Positions 1-10,800 of a DNA stretch of 64,000 nt are shown one piece after another. The notes below the pieces were generated by a model, which was not told where the DNA came from, made no database searches, and worked only from the letters and a program-made list of their open reading frames with translations. Numbering within the stretch: position 1 is the first letter of the stretch; each line of letters starts with the position of its first letter. The DNA comes from UBA11475 sp902486425 (GTDB lineage Bacteria > Bacillota > Clostridia > Christensenellales > Borkfalkiaceae). A program made the translations under genes and the position numbers. The DNA lies in contig CABTOK010000009.1 in assembly GCA_902486425.1 (NCBI GenBank), positions 248,001 through 312,000 of the forward strand, written 5' to 3'.

Positions 1-2
1 CT

Positions 3-1691
3 ATGTTCTGTACGGCAGGCTTAACGCTCGCCGCATGCGACAAAGGCGGTAACGGAGGCAGCGGTTCGTCCGGCGGCGAACTCGTTGTGTGGTACACCGT
101 TAAAGAATACGGCGACCTTACGCTCGAAACGAAAAACCTTCAGACAATTCAAAAGGCTTTCAACGAAGCGCATAAGGAAGAAGGCACCACGCTTAAAATC
201 GTTGCTAACGGAAGCTACGGCGATATCGTAAGCGGTTTCACCAACGGCGTTGGTCTTCCGGATATAACTTATGTAGACGACCAATATTATAAGAGTATGG
301 TAAGAGCTAATTATATTACTCCTATCGACGATCTTGTCGATAAGGCAGGTCTCGATACTTCGTCCATGTGGGAAAACGCCGTTACCCGTTATCGCTGGAA
401 TAAAAAGACTAATACTTCTAACAGCAACGATCCTTTATACGCTATTCCCAAAGACATCAACCCGACCGTTCTCATCTACAACAAAACCGCACTTAAAAAT
501 GCGGGCATCACTGTCATAAGCGTTGAAAAGGAAGACGTTGAAGGCTTCTATGCAGGTACCAAGGCGGACGCTTACGGCAAAAAAATCGACGAGTATGAAG
601 ACCTTGTAAGATTTAAGGGTAATTATGCAAAAGACCTTGAAAGAGGATATTACTCCGCAGCTAAAATCTTCAACAACAAAGTCGCTATGAGCTGGGAAGA
701 ACTTGAAGAATTCGGAAAGGTTCTCACTCAATCGTTTAATCCGAGCAGCCCGACAACTTACGGATTTTATACCGAATGGTGGTTCAACTTCGGCTGGTCG
801 GTAGGCGGCGACTGCGTAGGACTTCAGAATAGCGGCGAATACGTTTTCACTCTTAACGACGATGCGCCCAACTATAAAGTAGTTAAGGCTGTTACGATAA
901 ACGGCACTTCTTATGCTCCTTCCGAAGCAGGCACGTTTGTAAGCTATCAGGACAAACAGTGGCTCAAAGCGGACGCTTCGAGAGTAACCGCTCTCGGCGA
1001 TTCCGTTCAGAAGTTCCCGTCCACCCGCGACGCTTTCGGTGAATTCTGCATGCTTACAAGACCTGAAGGCTACACCGATCCCGATTACGGATACAAGGGA
1101 ATAGGCATTACCCCCAAGTGTACTACGGACTACTCTACTTATAAAAAGGCTACTTCGCAGTTCAACAACGGCGGTCTTGCTTCTTATATCACTTATATCG
1201 ACGAAGTAAACGCTATAAAGAACGTCGATTATGATATGGCTCCCGTTCCCGTATACAAAGAATACGACGACGAAGGAAACGTAGTTAAAGAAGGAAAGGC
1301 TGCTTCGCAGTCCAAATCCACGGGTTATGCGATCACAACCAACAGCAAGAAGAAAGAACTTGCCGCAAAGGCAATCAAATGGCTTGCTACCGAAGGTCAG
1401 CAATACATGGCGACTGACGGTTACGCTATCCCGAACTCTTACGACCTTGCTAACAGCTACTATAAAAATCAGGTAGACGGAAGCAAAAACTGGGCTTCGG
1501 TATTCACTTCGGCAAAAACGCAGCAGGCGGGCGACTGGTGGTACTTCTTTAACAGAGAATGGATTTCCAACTGGTCTCAGCCGCTTAACCAAGATTCGAA
1601 CTCGGTAAGAAACAACGGCAAGACGATGAAAAAGTATTTTGACGAAGTCGTTTCTATAACCAACGACAGACTTCAGACTTACACCAGATAA
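3..1691 (+). CDS. Sugar ABC transporter solute-binding lipoprotein (5' end cut off)
   Basis: Captures an oligosaccharide outside the cell and hands it to the two permeases encoded next. The frame is open to the first base of the window. The first ATG leaves only 11 residues before a lipobox (LTLAAC), too short for a signal peptide, so the real start lies upstream. About 550 mature residues, larger than most family-1 binding proteins and rich in Trp and Tyr (for example WWFNFGW near residue 260), as expected for a carbohydrate pocket. No ATPase gene is in the operon, so a shared MsmX/UgpC-type ATPase is likely encoded elsewhere (inference). Family assignment is firm; the sugar is not known. 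Confidence 0.88.
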   Translation: MFCTAGLTLAACDKGGNGGSGSSGGELVVWYTVKEYGDLTLETKNLQTIQKAFNEAHKEEGTTLKIVANGSYGDIVSGFTNGVGLPDITYVDDQYYKSMVRANYITPIDDLVDKAGLDTSSMWENAVTRYRWNKKTNTSNSNDPLYAIPKDINPTVLIYNKTALKNAGITVISVEKEDVEGFYAGTKADAYGKKIDEYEDLVRFKGNYAKDLERGYYSAAKIFNNKVAMSWEELEEFGKVLTQSFNPSSPTTYGFYTEWWFNFGWSVGGDCVGLQNSGEYVFTLNDDAPNYKVVKAVTINGTSYAPSEAGTFVSYQDKQWLKADASRVTALGDSVQKFPSTRDAFGEFCMLTRPEGYTDPDYGYKGIGITPKCTTDYSTYKKATSQFNNGGLASYITYIDEVNAIKNVDYDMAPVPVYKEYDDEGNVVKEGKAASQSKSTGYAITTNSKKKELAAKAIKWLATEGQQYMATDGYAIPNSYDLANSYYKNQVDGSKNWASVFTSAKTQQAGDWWYFFNREWISNWSQPLNQDSNSVRNNGKTMKKYFDEVVSITNDRLQTYTR

Positions 1692-1729
1692 AAAACTACA
1701 CTAAAATACTAAACTAAAAGGCGCTTTTT

Positions 1730-2785
1730 ATGGTTATTAAAAAACCCAAAAAACAATTAACGAGAAAGCAGAAAGATAATATTCTCGGAATATCGCTCGT
1801 TTCGATACATTTCATAGGATTTGCGTTGTTCGTGGCGATACCTCTTATCATGAGCTTTATCATGGCTTTCTCGTACTTTCCGCCGTACAAACAAGAGCTT
1901 AAGTACGCCGATTTCTGCGGTTTCGATAACTTTGTTTATATGTTTACCGAAGCAGACAGCGGTCTGATGCCTAAAGTCGGGGGACATCTTATCTGGAAGG
2001 CGACGGGCAATACGTTGTTCCTTTGCTTATCCATTCCGTTCGAAATCTTTATCGCTCTTCTTCTCGCGCAGCTTCTGCGTTCCAAGATCAAGTGCAGAAA
2101 GCTTTTCAGAGTTATCTTTTATCTTCCGTACGTATGCTCGACGGTCGCTATAGCTTTCGTCTGGGGATATATTTTCAGCGGCAGCTTCGTTCAGTCGTCG
2201 CCCGGCGTATATCAGCCTACGGGACTCGTAAACCAGATAATAAGATTCTTTAACCCAAACTCCGAAGTAATAGACTTCCAGTGGGCGGCGGGGTGGACAA
2301 AGATAATACTTATCTTTATCACCATATGGACGGTTCTCGGAAGAAACATAGTTCTTCTCGAAGCCGGACTGAACAACGTAGACACCAGAGTTTACGAAGC
2401 CGCCGAAATCGACGGGGCGGGCAAGTTCACGCAGTTCTTCAAGATAACTATGCCGCTCATCACGCCGACTATATTTTATGTTCTTATCACGAGTATTATC
2501 GGCGCGCTTCAGTCCTACGTTACCATGGAATCGTTCGTTACTTACAGATACCAGTGTTACGGCGAAAATAACTCCGCAATCACAATAGTTGCGTACATAA
2601 TGTGGTACATGAACAGAAACGACGACATTTATTACAAGACGTCGGCAGCGGGAGCTATAAGCAAAACGTGCGTTTCCGGTCTCGGCGTTGCGTGCGCGGC
2701 TACGTTGTATCTTACAGTTTTGGTCGCGATTATAACGTTTGTCAACAACAAATTAAGCAAAAAGTGGGTGTATTACGATGACTGA
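1730..2785 (+). CDS. Carbohydrate ABC transporter permease (MalF/UgpA type)
   Basis: Integral membrane half of a sugar importer. 351 residues with a basic N-terminus, a first membrane helix at about 19-45 and five or more further helices. The cytoplasmic loop that docks on the ATPase is visible as EAAEIDGAGKFTQFF near residue 222, the EAA signature of binding-protein-dependent permeases. It starts 38 nt after the binding protein and its last codons overlap the next permease by 8 nt, so the two are translationally coupled. It probably forms a heterodimer with that neighbour. Confidence 0.93.
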   Translation: MVIKKPKKQLTRKQKDNILGISLVSIHFIGFALFVAIPLIMSFIMAFSYFPPYKQELKYADFCGFDNFVYMFTEADSGLMPKVGGHLIWKATGNTLFLCLSIPFEIFIALLLAQLLRSKIKCRKLFRVIFYLPYVCSTVAIAFVWGYIFSGSFVQSSPGVYQPTGLVNQIIRFFNPNSEVIDFQWAAGWTKIILIFITIWTVLGRNIVLLEAGLNNVDTRVYEAAEIDGAGKFTQFFKITMPLITPTIFYVLITSIIGALQSYVTMESFVTYRYQCYGENNSAITIVAYIMWYMNRNDDIYYKTSAAGAISKTCVSGLGVACAATLYLTVLVAIITFVNNKLSKKWVYYDD

Positions 2786-3743
2786 TATGAATAACTCTTC
2801 TATAAACGTAACTTTATCCGACAAGGGTGAAGAAGCATCCGCAAAAAAAACGATCGAAAAACTTAACGAAGGAAAGAAAAAGATTAAAAAACCTTTCTCC
2901 TGGAGTAAGTTTTTCGTGTACTTCGTGCTTATTTTGCAAGCGCTTCTTATACTCGTTCCGTTCTATATAATGCTTATTTCGAGCTTCAAAACCGACGAAG
3001 AACTTTTAGGCGTGCATTTTACCTGGTTCCCGACGAAAGGTTTCGACTTTTCCGGCTACAAGCACGCATTCGACTTTTCGGTTTCCGAACAGCTCGGTAA
3101 CGTTCTTATAGGCTTCTGGAACACCATGTGGATGACCGTTCCTACTCTTGTAGTCGGCGTTATCGCTTCGGGACTTTCCGCTTACGCTTACGCCAAGATC
3201 AACTTCAAGGGGAAGGGCGTGTTTTTCGGATTCACTCTCTTTATGATGCTCGTTCCGGGTACCGTAATGATTATTCCCACGTACTTCATGTACAAGTCAA
3301 TCGGCTGGGTAGGCACTCCGTGGCCGCTCGTTATTCCCGGACTTTTCGGAAGCGCGGGCATGGTATTCTTCCTGACGCAGTATATGAGAGGCGTTCCGAA
3401 CGAAATTTTCGAAGCTGCCGAAGTCGACGGTCTCAGCCGTTTCGGAGCTTTCTGGAGAATTATGCTTCCGATATCCGTACCCGCTTTCATAGCGCAGTTC
3501 ATTTTAGGATTTATCGGAAGTTACAACAGCTATTTGGGTCCGTCCCTTTATCTTAAAGGGCAGCCTCTTATGTACACTCTTCAGGTCGTATTGAGAAACA
3601 TCGCCGGCGGCGAAGCGGGCAGCGTTGCGGTAAGACGTAACATGGCAGGCTCGCTTATAGCGATAGTTCCGCTTGTAATTTTGTATCTTATTTTCCAGGA
3701 CAAAATCATCGACGGTGTATCCGTTTCGGGACTTAGCAAATAA
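2778..3743 (+). CDS. Carbohydrate ABC transporter permease (MalG/UgpE type)
   Basis: Second membrane half of the importer. 321 residues: a soluble, lysine-rich N-terminal tail of about 40 residues, then six hydrophobic helices. The ATPase-docking loop reads EAAEVDGLSRFGAFW near residue 213. The ATG lies inside the end of the preceding permease gene (overlap 8 nt). After the stop there is a hairpin (TAAAAGCGG at 3761 pairing with CCGCTTTTA at 3793) without a clean T-run, which may damp read-through or protect the 3' end of the transporter message before the glycosidase genes. Confidence 0.93.
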   Translation: MTDMNNSSINVTLSDKGEEASAKKTIEKLNEGKKKIKKPFSWSKFFVYFVLILQALLILVPFYIMLISSFKTDEELLGVHFTWFPTKGFDFSGYKHAFDFSVSEQLGNVLIGFWNTMWMTVPTLVVGVIASGLSAYAYAKINFKGKGVFFGFTLFMMLVPGTVMIIPTYFMYKSIGWVGTPWPLVIPGLFGSAGMVFFLTQYMRGVPNEIFEAAEVDGLSRFGAFWRIMLPISVPAFIAQFILGFIGSYNSYLGPSLYLKGQPLMYTLQVVLRNIAGGEAGSVAVRRNMAGSLIAIVPLVILYLIFQDKIIDGVSVSGLSK

Positions 3744-3836
3744 TAATTTATAGCAAACGGTAAAAGCGGCAAGATTTTTTTATAAAGTACTACCGCTTTT
3801 ATTAAACGATTTTATCTTAAAAAACAGGAGTTTTAA

Positions 3837-5699
3837 ATGAAAAAGATTTTAAAAAGCATAATATCGTTATCTCTTGCGGGTATGATGGTATTCGCCGTGG
3901 CGGGTTGCAACGCCGGCGGTAAGGCCGAAGCCGCTGCTTCGGACTTTACTTACGACGACGGCATTTCCGAAAGCGGTTCGTATAATACCAAATACTTCTA
4001 TCGTAACGATAATCTGGTACAGTGGTTCGCAGATCCCGGCTGTATTTACGTTTCGGAAGAAGAAGATTCTGAATACGGCGGATACTTTTACATCTACGGC
4101 ACTACGAGAAAGTCCGATAACGCTCTTCTGGGCGTAAGAACAAAAGACTTCGCTTCTTACGAAAATTTAGGTCCCGTAATCATGCTTTCGGAAGACGACT
4201 GGGCGAGAGGAGACATATGGGCTCCCGAAGTAATCGTAAACCCGAACCCCGCCGCCGAAAACGAAAAATATCTTATGTATTTCTCGGCAAACTCGCTTGC
4301 GGCTACCGGCGACGTATCTTACGATAACTTCCATCTCGCTCTCGCATGCGCTCCCACGCCGGCAGGTCCCTTCGTATTGTACGAAAAGCTTCATAACGGC
4401 GAAGAAAATTCATATAAAGAAACTTACAGCAATCTTATCCCGTCGATAGACTTTACCAAGCATGCGGGCGAAATTCAGGACGGAATAATAGACGTCCTCC
4501 CGTACGAAGGTTATAACGGCGGAGTTTATATGAGCTCCGAGGCGATTGACAAAGGCGTCTGGGCGCTTATCGACGCTTCCGCGTTTTTCGACGAAAACGG
4601 CGACGAATATCTTTATTTTGTCGGACATGCGGACAGTTATAAATCGAACGGCGTTATCTACGGCGTTAAGATGAAGGACATCGCTACTCCCGATTATTCG
4701 ACTTTAAGACCTTTGGCAGTCGCCGGAAGAAAAATTATTTCCAAAGACTCGAGCGGCAAATACAAGGCGACGGGTTCTGTAGCTTCGATAGATTCCGGCG
4801 TTAACGAAGGACCTTTCCTTCAGTATCATTACACCGAAAGAAACGGCGTAAAAACAAAAAAATATTATCTTACTTATTCCAACCCCGGTTACGGCGATTC
4901 GAGATATTCCGTCGACGTAGCCGTAGCGGACGCTCCTTTGGGGGACTTCGATAAGATAGGCGACCTTACCGGCAGACCTATGAGCGGTATCGGTGAAGAA
5001 GGCTGGAAGCACATTTCCGGTGCGGGACATCACTCCATCGCAACTGCCGGAAACGAAATGTTCATCGTTTACCACACTCACGCCGCAAGAAGCTCTTCTT
5101 ATCCCAATCCGAGAGCCATCGATGCGGACAGAGTTTACTGGCAGTATAACGAAGAACTCGGTTACGACATTTATCATACCAACGGACCTACCTGGTCGTT
5201 ACAGCCCGTTCCCGAAGTAACCAGCGGACTTAAAAACATTGCCGGCGAAGCTTCGGTTTCGGCGACAAACGTAAAGCAGGGAAGCAAAAAAGCTTATCTT
5301 ACGGATAAGTTCGTACCTACACACGCTTACAGCGACAATATCGAATTCAGAGCGAACGGTTCTACCGTAATAACTCTTACTTTCCTCGAAGATTACAAGG
5401 TAAGCAGCATATTCGTATATAACAGCAGACAGTACGATTACGCATTCGACAAGCTCGCAAAGGTTACGCTTTATAACGGCAACGTAAAATACGTTATGAA
5501 CAACGTTATGTTCAACAAAGATTACGTTGAAGAAAAATCGGACGAAAACAGATACTTCGTATATCCGTCTTCGGCAGCGGTAATGGCTTTCGAACCGATA
5601 ACCTGCAACAAGATAACCATCGAAATCAATTCCAAGTTATCGAAAGCCAATAACGAAATCGGCGTAGGCGACGTTTACGTTTACGGGGAGGTTGCTTAA
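3837..5699 (+). CDS. Glycoside hydrolase family 43 lipoprotein
   Basis: Surface-anchored exo-glycosidase of the arabinosidase/xylosidase type. Signal peptide with lipobox VAGC (Cys24); AGGAG ribosome site. The GH43 triad is readable: Asp66 in ADPG (general base), Asp246 in IDASAF (pKa modulator) and Glu324 in NEGP (general acid), plus His398 in GAGHHS and the WAPEV motif near 128. The propeller spans about 60-460. The remaining ~150 residues look like a beta-sandwich carbohydrate-binding module (F5/8C-like, tentative). It follows the transporter on the same strand, so it probably trims oligosaccharides before uptake. The exact substrate cannot be read from sequence. Confidence 0.88.
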   Translation: MKKILKSIISLSLAGMMVFAVAGCNAGGKAEAAASDFTYDDGISESGSYNTKYFYRNDNLVQWFADPGCIYVSEEEDSEYGGYFYIYGTTRKSDNALLGVRTKDFASYENLGPVIMLSEDDWARGDIWAPEVIVNPNPAAENEKYLMYFSANSLAATGDVSYDNFHLALACAPTPAGPFVLYEKLHNGEENSYKETYSNLIPSIDFTKHAGEIQDGIIDVLPYEGYNGGVYMSSEAIDKGVWALIDASAFFDENGDEYLYFVGHADSYKSNGVIYGVKMKDIATPDYSTLRPLAVAGRKIISKDSSGKYKATGSVASIDSGVNEGPFLQYHYTERNGVKTKKYYLTYSNPGYGDSRYSVDVAVADAPLGDFDKIGDLTGRPMSGIGEEGWKHISGAGHHSIATAGNEMFIVYHTHAARSSSYPNPRAIDADRVYWQYNEELGYDIYHTNGPTWSLQPVPEVTSGLKNIAGEASVSATNVKQGSKKAYLTDKFVPTHAYSDNIEFRANGSTVITLTFLEDYKVSSIFVYNSRQYDYAFDKLAKVTLYNGNVKYVMNNVMFNKDYVEEKSDENRYFVYPSSAAVMAFEPITCNKITIEINSKLSKANNEIGVGDVYVYGEVA

Positions 5700-5702
5700 T
5701 TT

Positions 5703-7781
5703 ATGAAAATGAAAAATTTCCTTAAAATTGCGTTACTGTCAGTTATGACCGTTTCGGCGATAGGCGCGGCGGCGTGCAGCGGCGGCAAAGACAACAAAGA
5801 CGACGGCGCTAAGACCGGCAGAAGAGTCGCGTACGAACAGGAACAGGAATTATACGATAAAAATTACCGTGAAGAATGGGTAAAGGCCAACGCAAATCCC
5901 GTTTACGATGGCATAACCGTCGACGGCAAGGTTGACGAAGCCGTATGGAACGGCTTAGGCTGGCAGACCTGGGGACAGTATCGCAAAACGATAAATTTCA
6001 CCCTTACTTATAACGAAAACGGCATCTTCTGGGCGATGAAGTCCAAAGATAGCGGCGTTTTCTGGAACTTCACCAACTCGCCCGAAGGAAACACGTCTTT
6101 CGAACTTCTCGTATCGACGGCGGACGACGATTCCACTTCTCCGCAGAATTACTCTCTTCAGATAAGACAGGATACTTCCGATTACTGCATGTCTCTTCAC
6201 GGAAGAAGTCCCGACTGGCAGGACGGCTGGGATAAGATACAGAGACTTGTTTATCACAAATGGTCTCTCATAGGCGAAGGTGCGGAACTTAACGAAAGCA
6301 ATATGGAAGGACTTATGATGGAAGGATTCATCGACTGGTCCGCCATAGGTTACGACGTAAGCGCGAAAGGTCTTCCCGAAAAGATTAAAATCTTCCCGCA
6401 GTATAACTACCAGGACAGCAAGGATAAGTCCTCCCGTGTAGACTACATTCGTCCGCAGGCATTTTATAACAGAGCGAGAAGCTGGTACTATTTCGACGAA
6501 AAGGGATATATCAACGGCGACAACAGAATAGCCGAAGAATATCCGGACGCTATACTCGGAGACGGAACTTTTACGAGAGACGATTATTCAAACGTACTCG
6601 CAAAGACGGCGGCGTGGGACTTTTCGGAAGCGGCGAGCGGAAAATATTCGCTTAAAAAAGCTTACGACACGCAGTGGATTTTCTTCAAAAACGTATCCGC
6701 GCAGAATTACGTAATCAAAACCAAAATCAAATATGACGGACAGAGATGGGGCGCTTCGACGGCAAGACTCGGCATCATTTCCGGTATGTACGAAAACGGC
6801 GCGAGCTATTCGCCTTTCAACGCTCTCGTATGGGGCGTGGGATCCAACACGAGTTCCAAGGTTTCTTACATCAACTTCAACTCGAAGTTCATGACGAACA
6901 CCTGGAGCGGTCAGTTAGGCCCCAACGGCGGACAGATAGATAAGGACAGCTGGACTTCTCTCGGCGAAGACTACGGCAATCTTTCGACTTCGTCCGAAGT
7001 AGAACTCGCGGTGGTAAAAAGAGACAACGTTCTTGTTTACTTTGTAAACGGCAGATACTGGACTTCGGTAACCAACGACTCTTTAAAAGGCGCGACCGTT
7101 CCCGGACTTTACGCTTATAACTGCGAAGGAACTTTCTCGGACGTCTCGTGTTCGACGAGTGATGCCGACATTGACGACATGCTTGAAAAATCGGGACTTT
7201 ACACAATAAATCTTACCAAGACGCAGAATTACGTCGACGGCGAAATTTACGGAAAGGTCTACGATATCGGCGGAACCGAAGTATCGAGCTTCACAACGTC
7301 GACGCTCGTTCCCAGAGGATATACGGTAAAAGTATCGGTAAAAGCCGTTCAGTCCTCGATTTTCGTATCCGCTCTCGAAAAACTTACCGCCGACGGAGCT
7401 GACGTAACCGACAGAATAACGGACGGCGTTTACGAATTTACGGTAACGGGCATGACGAACGTTAACGCAACCTTCAGAAACGTCGAAAAGGCGAACGTAA
7501 GAAAACTTACCGCCGAAACGACAAAAACCGACGCCAAACTCGTTATTTACGCATACGGTGAAGACGGATTTGAAAATTACAAGTTCACTTACGAAGCTAC
7601 GACTTCGAGAACAACCGGCAACGCCGTTCTCAATCTCGGCTTAGGCTATTACAAGATAGTTCTGAGCGGCGACGAACAAGGCGCGAAGTACGTTTCGATA
7701 ACGGCGGACGGCATTTATGAAACCGACAGAAACGGCAACCCCGTATCTTCGGATCCGATAACCAACGTATCGTTCTCATAA
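5703..7781 (+). CDS. CBM9-like carbohydrate-binding lipoprotein
   Basis: Secreted lipoprotein (lipobox GAAAC, Cys25) of 692 residues, 3 nt after the GH43 gene, with its ribosome site (GGGGAGG) inside that gene's last codons. Residues ~55-250 begin with YDGITVDGKVDEAVW, the typical opening of CBM9-like/DOMON sugar-binding sandwiches. Residues ~305-490 look like a second lectin-type sandwich, and the rest is beta-rich repeats. I see no catalytic motif, so a binding or scaffolding role on the cell surface is inferred. The binding specificity is unknown. Confidence 0.68.
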   Translation: MKMKNFLKIALLSVMTVSAIGAAACSGGKDNKDDGAKTGRRVAYEQEQELYDKNYREEWVKANANPVYDGITVDGKVDEAVWNGLGWQTWGQYRKTINFTLTYNENGIFWAMKSKDSGVFWNFTNSPEGNTSFELLVSTADDDSTSPQNYSLQIRQDTSDYCMSLHGRSPDWQDGWDKIQRLVYHKWSLIGEGAELNESNMEGLMMEGFIDWSAIGYDVSAKGLPEKIKIFPQYNYQDSKDKSSRVDYIRPQAFYNRARSWYYFDEKGYINGDNRIAEEYPDAILGDGTFTRDDYSNVLAKTAAWDFSEAASGKYSLKKAYDTQWIFFKNVSAQNYVIKTKIKYDGQRWGASTARLGIISGMYENGASYSPFNALVWGVGSNTSSKVSYINFNSKFMTNTWSGQLGPNGGQIDKDSWTSLGEDYGNLSTSSEVELAVVKRDNVLVYFVNGRYWTSVTNDSLKGATVPGLYAYNCEGTFSDVSCSTSDADIDDMLEKSGLYTINLTKTQNYVDGEIYGKVYDIGGTEVSSFTTSTLVPRGYTVKVSVKAVQSSIFVSALEKLTADGADVTDRITDGVYEFTVTGMTNVNATFRNVEKANVRKLTAETTKTDAKLVIYAYGEDGFENYKFTYEATTSRTTGNAVLNLGLGYYKIVLSGDEQGAKYVSITADGIYETDRNGNPVSSDPITNVSFS

Positions 7782-7796
7782 AAGGAACTTTGAATA

Positions 7797-7858
7797 CGGC
7801 TTTGCGGAACTTTAACCCGAAAAAGAATAAAATAAAGGAATAAAATTCCGTGAAGCCG
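7797..7858 (+). other. Intercistronic 13-bp stem-loop
   Basis: CGGCTTTGCGGAA pairs with TTCCGTGAAGCCG (two G-T wobbles) around a 36-nt A-rich loop, between the CBM9-like gene and the large esterase gene. No T-run follows, so this looks like an mRNA-stability or processing hairpin rather than a terminator. The role is inferred. Confidence 0.4.
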
Positions 7859-7886
7859 CGTTCTAAAAATAAATAAGGAGTAAAAT

Positions 7887-10800
7887 ATGAAAAAGAACAG
7901 ATTACTCGTAATTATCTCGACCTTTCTGGCGATAATGTCGATAGCCGCGTTCACGTTAGGTCTCGTTGCGTGCAACGGAGGCAATAAGGACGACGGCGGC
8001 GATTCCGACAGAGTGACGGCGATAATCGAAAGTATCAACGAACTGCCCGAATCCGTTTCGCTTTCAGACGAAACCGAAATTGAAAAGATTCAGAAGGCTT
8101 ACGACAAGCTTACCGAAAGCGACAAAGCGAAGGTAACCAACTACAATACGCTTAAAAATCTTAAGACCGTTCTCGCAGATCTTAAAGCCATCGATGCGCT
8201 TGAATTTACCTTCTTGTCGGAAGACACTGTGCAGGCGAACGAAGTTTACACGCCCGAAATCGACGCGTCCGGCCTTACGTTCAAAAACATCGTTCCGACG
8301 GTAACGTATACGCTGCTCGCGGGTAATACCGCCAAAGCCAAAATGAACGCAGACTACACCGTAGTTGCCGAAAATCCAGGTAAATTTACGGTACAGGCTC
8401 ACGTGCGTTATCAGGGCTATAATATCGAAAAAACTCTCGATAAAGAAGTCGAAGTAAAAGGTTTGCCCGTAAGCGTTACGGTAACTCTTCCGGAAGCAAA
8501 CGCAAACCTTATTTCCAAGGTGAGACTTTCCACCAAAGACGGCATAATGTTCGATTATAACGCTCTTACCGGAAAGTACGAAGCAAGCCTCCCGGACGGC
8601 TCGGTAGAACTTACGTGCTCGCTCGACGGATTCGAATCCGAAAGTAAAACCGTAACGGTTGCAAGAGGCGCCGCCAACGAATTTGAAATCGGCATCGGCG
8701 GATACAAGTTCGGTCCCGCAGTCAAGATCGGCGCGGGTAATTCCGGCGCATGGTCGAATAACGACGGAATTGCCGTTGTAGAAAAGTCCGAAAACAAAGA
8801 AGACACGTCTTTCTACGCATTGGCAAGCGGTAATACCGCTACTACTCTCATGATTTCCGCGGACATCACGATGGAAGTAGGTTTATTCCACGACAGCCCC
8901 GACGAAGGCGCGGGACTTATGATCGCCAACTGCACCGGTATAGGCGGCTTCGGCGTAATCATGAAACCCGGTCAGAAGTTATTCTGTCTTACCGATAATG
9001 CCTTGCAGAATCTTGCGGCATGGGCGGGAGACGGCATCGATGCCGGCATCACCAAAGATTGCGTAAGCTTTTACGAAGGCACCCGTCCGAACGGAAAGGG
9101 CAGAGTTCTTTGCGAAAACGAATTCCCCGCAGGCGGAAGCAAATACACTTTAACCAAAAATCTTAAACTCGTAAGACTTAACTCTTACGTATTCGTATTC
9201 GTAGACGGTACTCTTTACGCAGATTTCAGAATTCCCGCAATCGAAAACGTAGCGGGTTCGTTCGGGTTCATAAACATGAACCACGATAAGGTTACTTATT
9301 CGAATATCAAATTCGTTACCGACGAAAAACTAATTTATAAAGAATTCGGCGATAGTCTTGTAGACGTAACCGTAGCGGAAGGGAAAGACAAAGTCAACGT
9401 TACTCTCGAAGGCGACATCGGCGGCAAAGCCCTTAAAGGCAAAACCGTTTCGATAACCGTAGCTCCCAAAACCGCGAAGGTATTCGCCAGCAAGCTTAAC
9501 GATGCTACTTTCAAAGGCGTACGTAATGCCGACGGAAGCGTTACCTACACGGGTACCGTGTCCAAGTCGCTCGAAATATACGCAAAAACTCTTAATAAAC
9601 AAGCCCTTCTCGACGCAAACGACGTAAAGGTTACGGTCACCGCAGCCGAAGAAGTACGCGCCGACGATATAAACTGGGCGGAAGCAAACATAAGCATGAC
9701 GGACAGCGAAGGTTACAATTACTTCCTGACCTATGCCGGAGAGGGCGTGTTCGAAGGCAAACTTCCTTTCGATTATTATTATATAAGCGGAAGCTATCTC
9801 CGTTATGCGGATAAGTCGACGGAAGACTTCGCTTTAAACGAAACCGACTTGTCGTTTGAATTCGACGAATACGCTTACGGTCCGGTGGACGAATTCCAGG
9901 GCTCGGGCGTAAGCTGGTCTTACGACTCAAAGACAAAGTCCGTATCTATGACAAAGACAAACAATCCCGAGGAAGCTTCGCGCTATGCGGTAGCCAACGG
10001 ATTCAAGTCAAAAACCATTATGGTTTCGGCTAAAATCACTATGGAAGTAGGTTCCTTCCACACCAGTCCCGACGAAGGTTCCGGTATAGAATTTACCTAC
10101 GGAACCGACACCAACTGCGGCATACTTATTAAGCCCGGTCAGGGATTGTTCTGCTTCACCTGGTTCAACGGCTGGGTAGTTCAGAACTTAGCCGCATACG
10201 GCGCACCCGCCAACAACAGTGTCGATCTCGGTATCACTAAGTCCGGCATTAACGTATTCAACGGCGCGACCGTAAAAGAAAACAACGGAAGAATCATTAC
10301 TCCCGCACTCAGAGACTATACCGGCAAATCTTCTTACAAAGCGACGGTAGATCTTACCGTAATAAGAAGAAACACCGAAGTTTACGTTCTTATCAACGAT
10401 ACTTTATATCTTGCGATAACCGTTCCCGGACTTAACGACGTAGAAGGCGGTATTGCTTTCTACAACGTAAACCACGACAAAATTAAGTACGAAAATATTT
10501 CGTTCACGACCGAAGTTCAGGAAAAACTTTGCACCTTAGGTTATCACGCATGGGATGAAGGCGTAGTAACACTCGAACCCACCGTAGATACCGAAGGCGT
10601 AAAGACCTTTACCTGCACCGAATGCGGTGAAACAAAGACGGAAAAGCTTAACAAGCTCCCGATGGCGGCTGAAAATATAACCGTAGAATTCGGTTATGAG
10701 TCGGCTTACGTCCTCGACGCAAACGGCGAAAAGGTTTACCTTTACGACTTAAGCGGAATAAACGCTTCCGACGTAGAAGTTTCTCTTTACAACGTTTATA

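Noticed and set aside
435..1592. A 385-codon open frame on the minus strand across the binding-protein gene
   Set aside because: It is a mirror of the GC-skewed codon use of the real + strand gene, has no ribosome site and gives a Val/Arg/Phe-rich product like the other antisense frames in this window.
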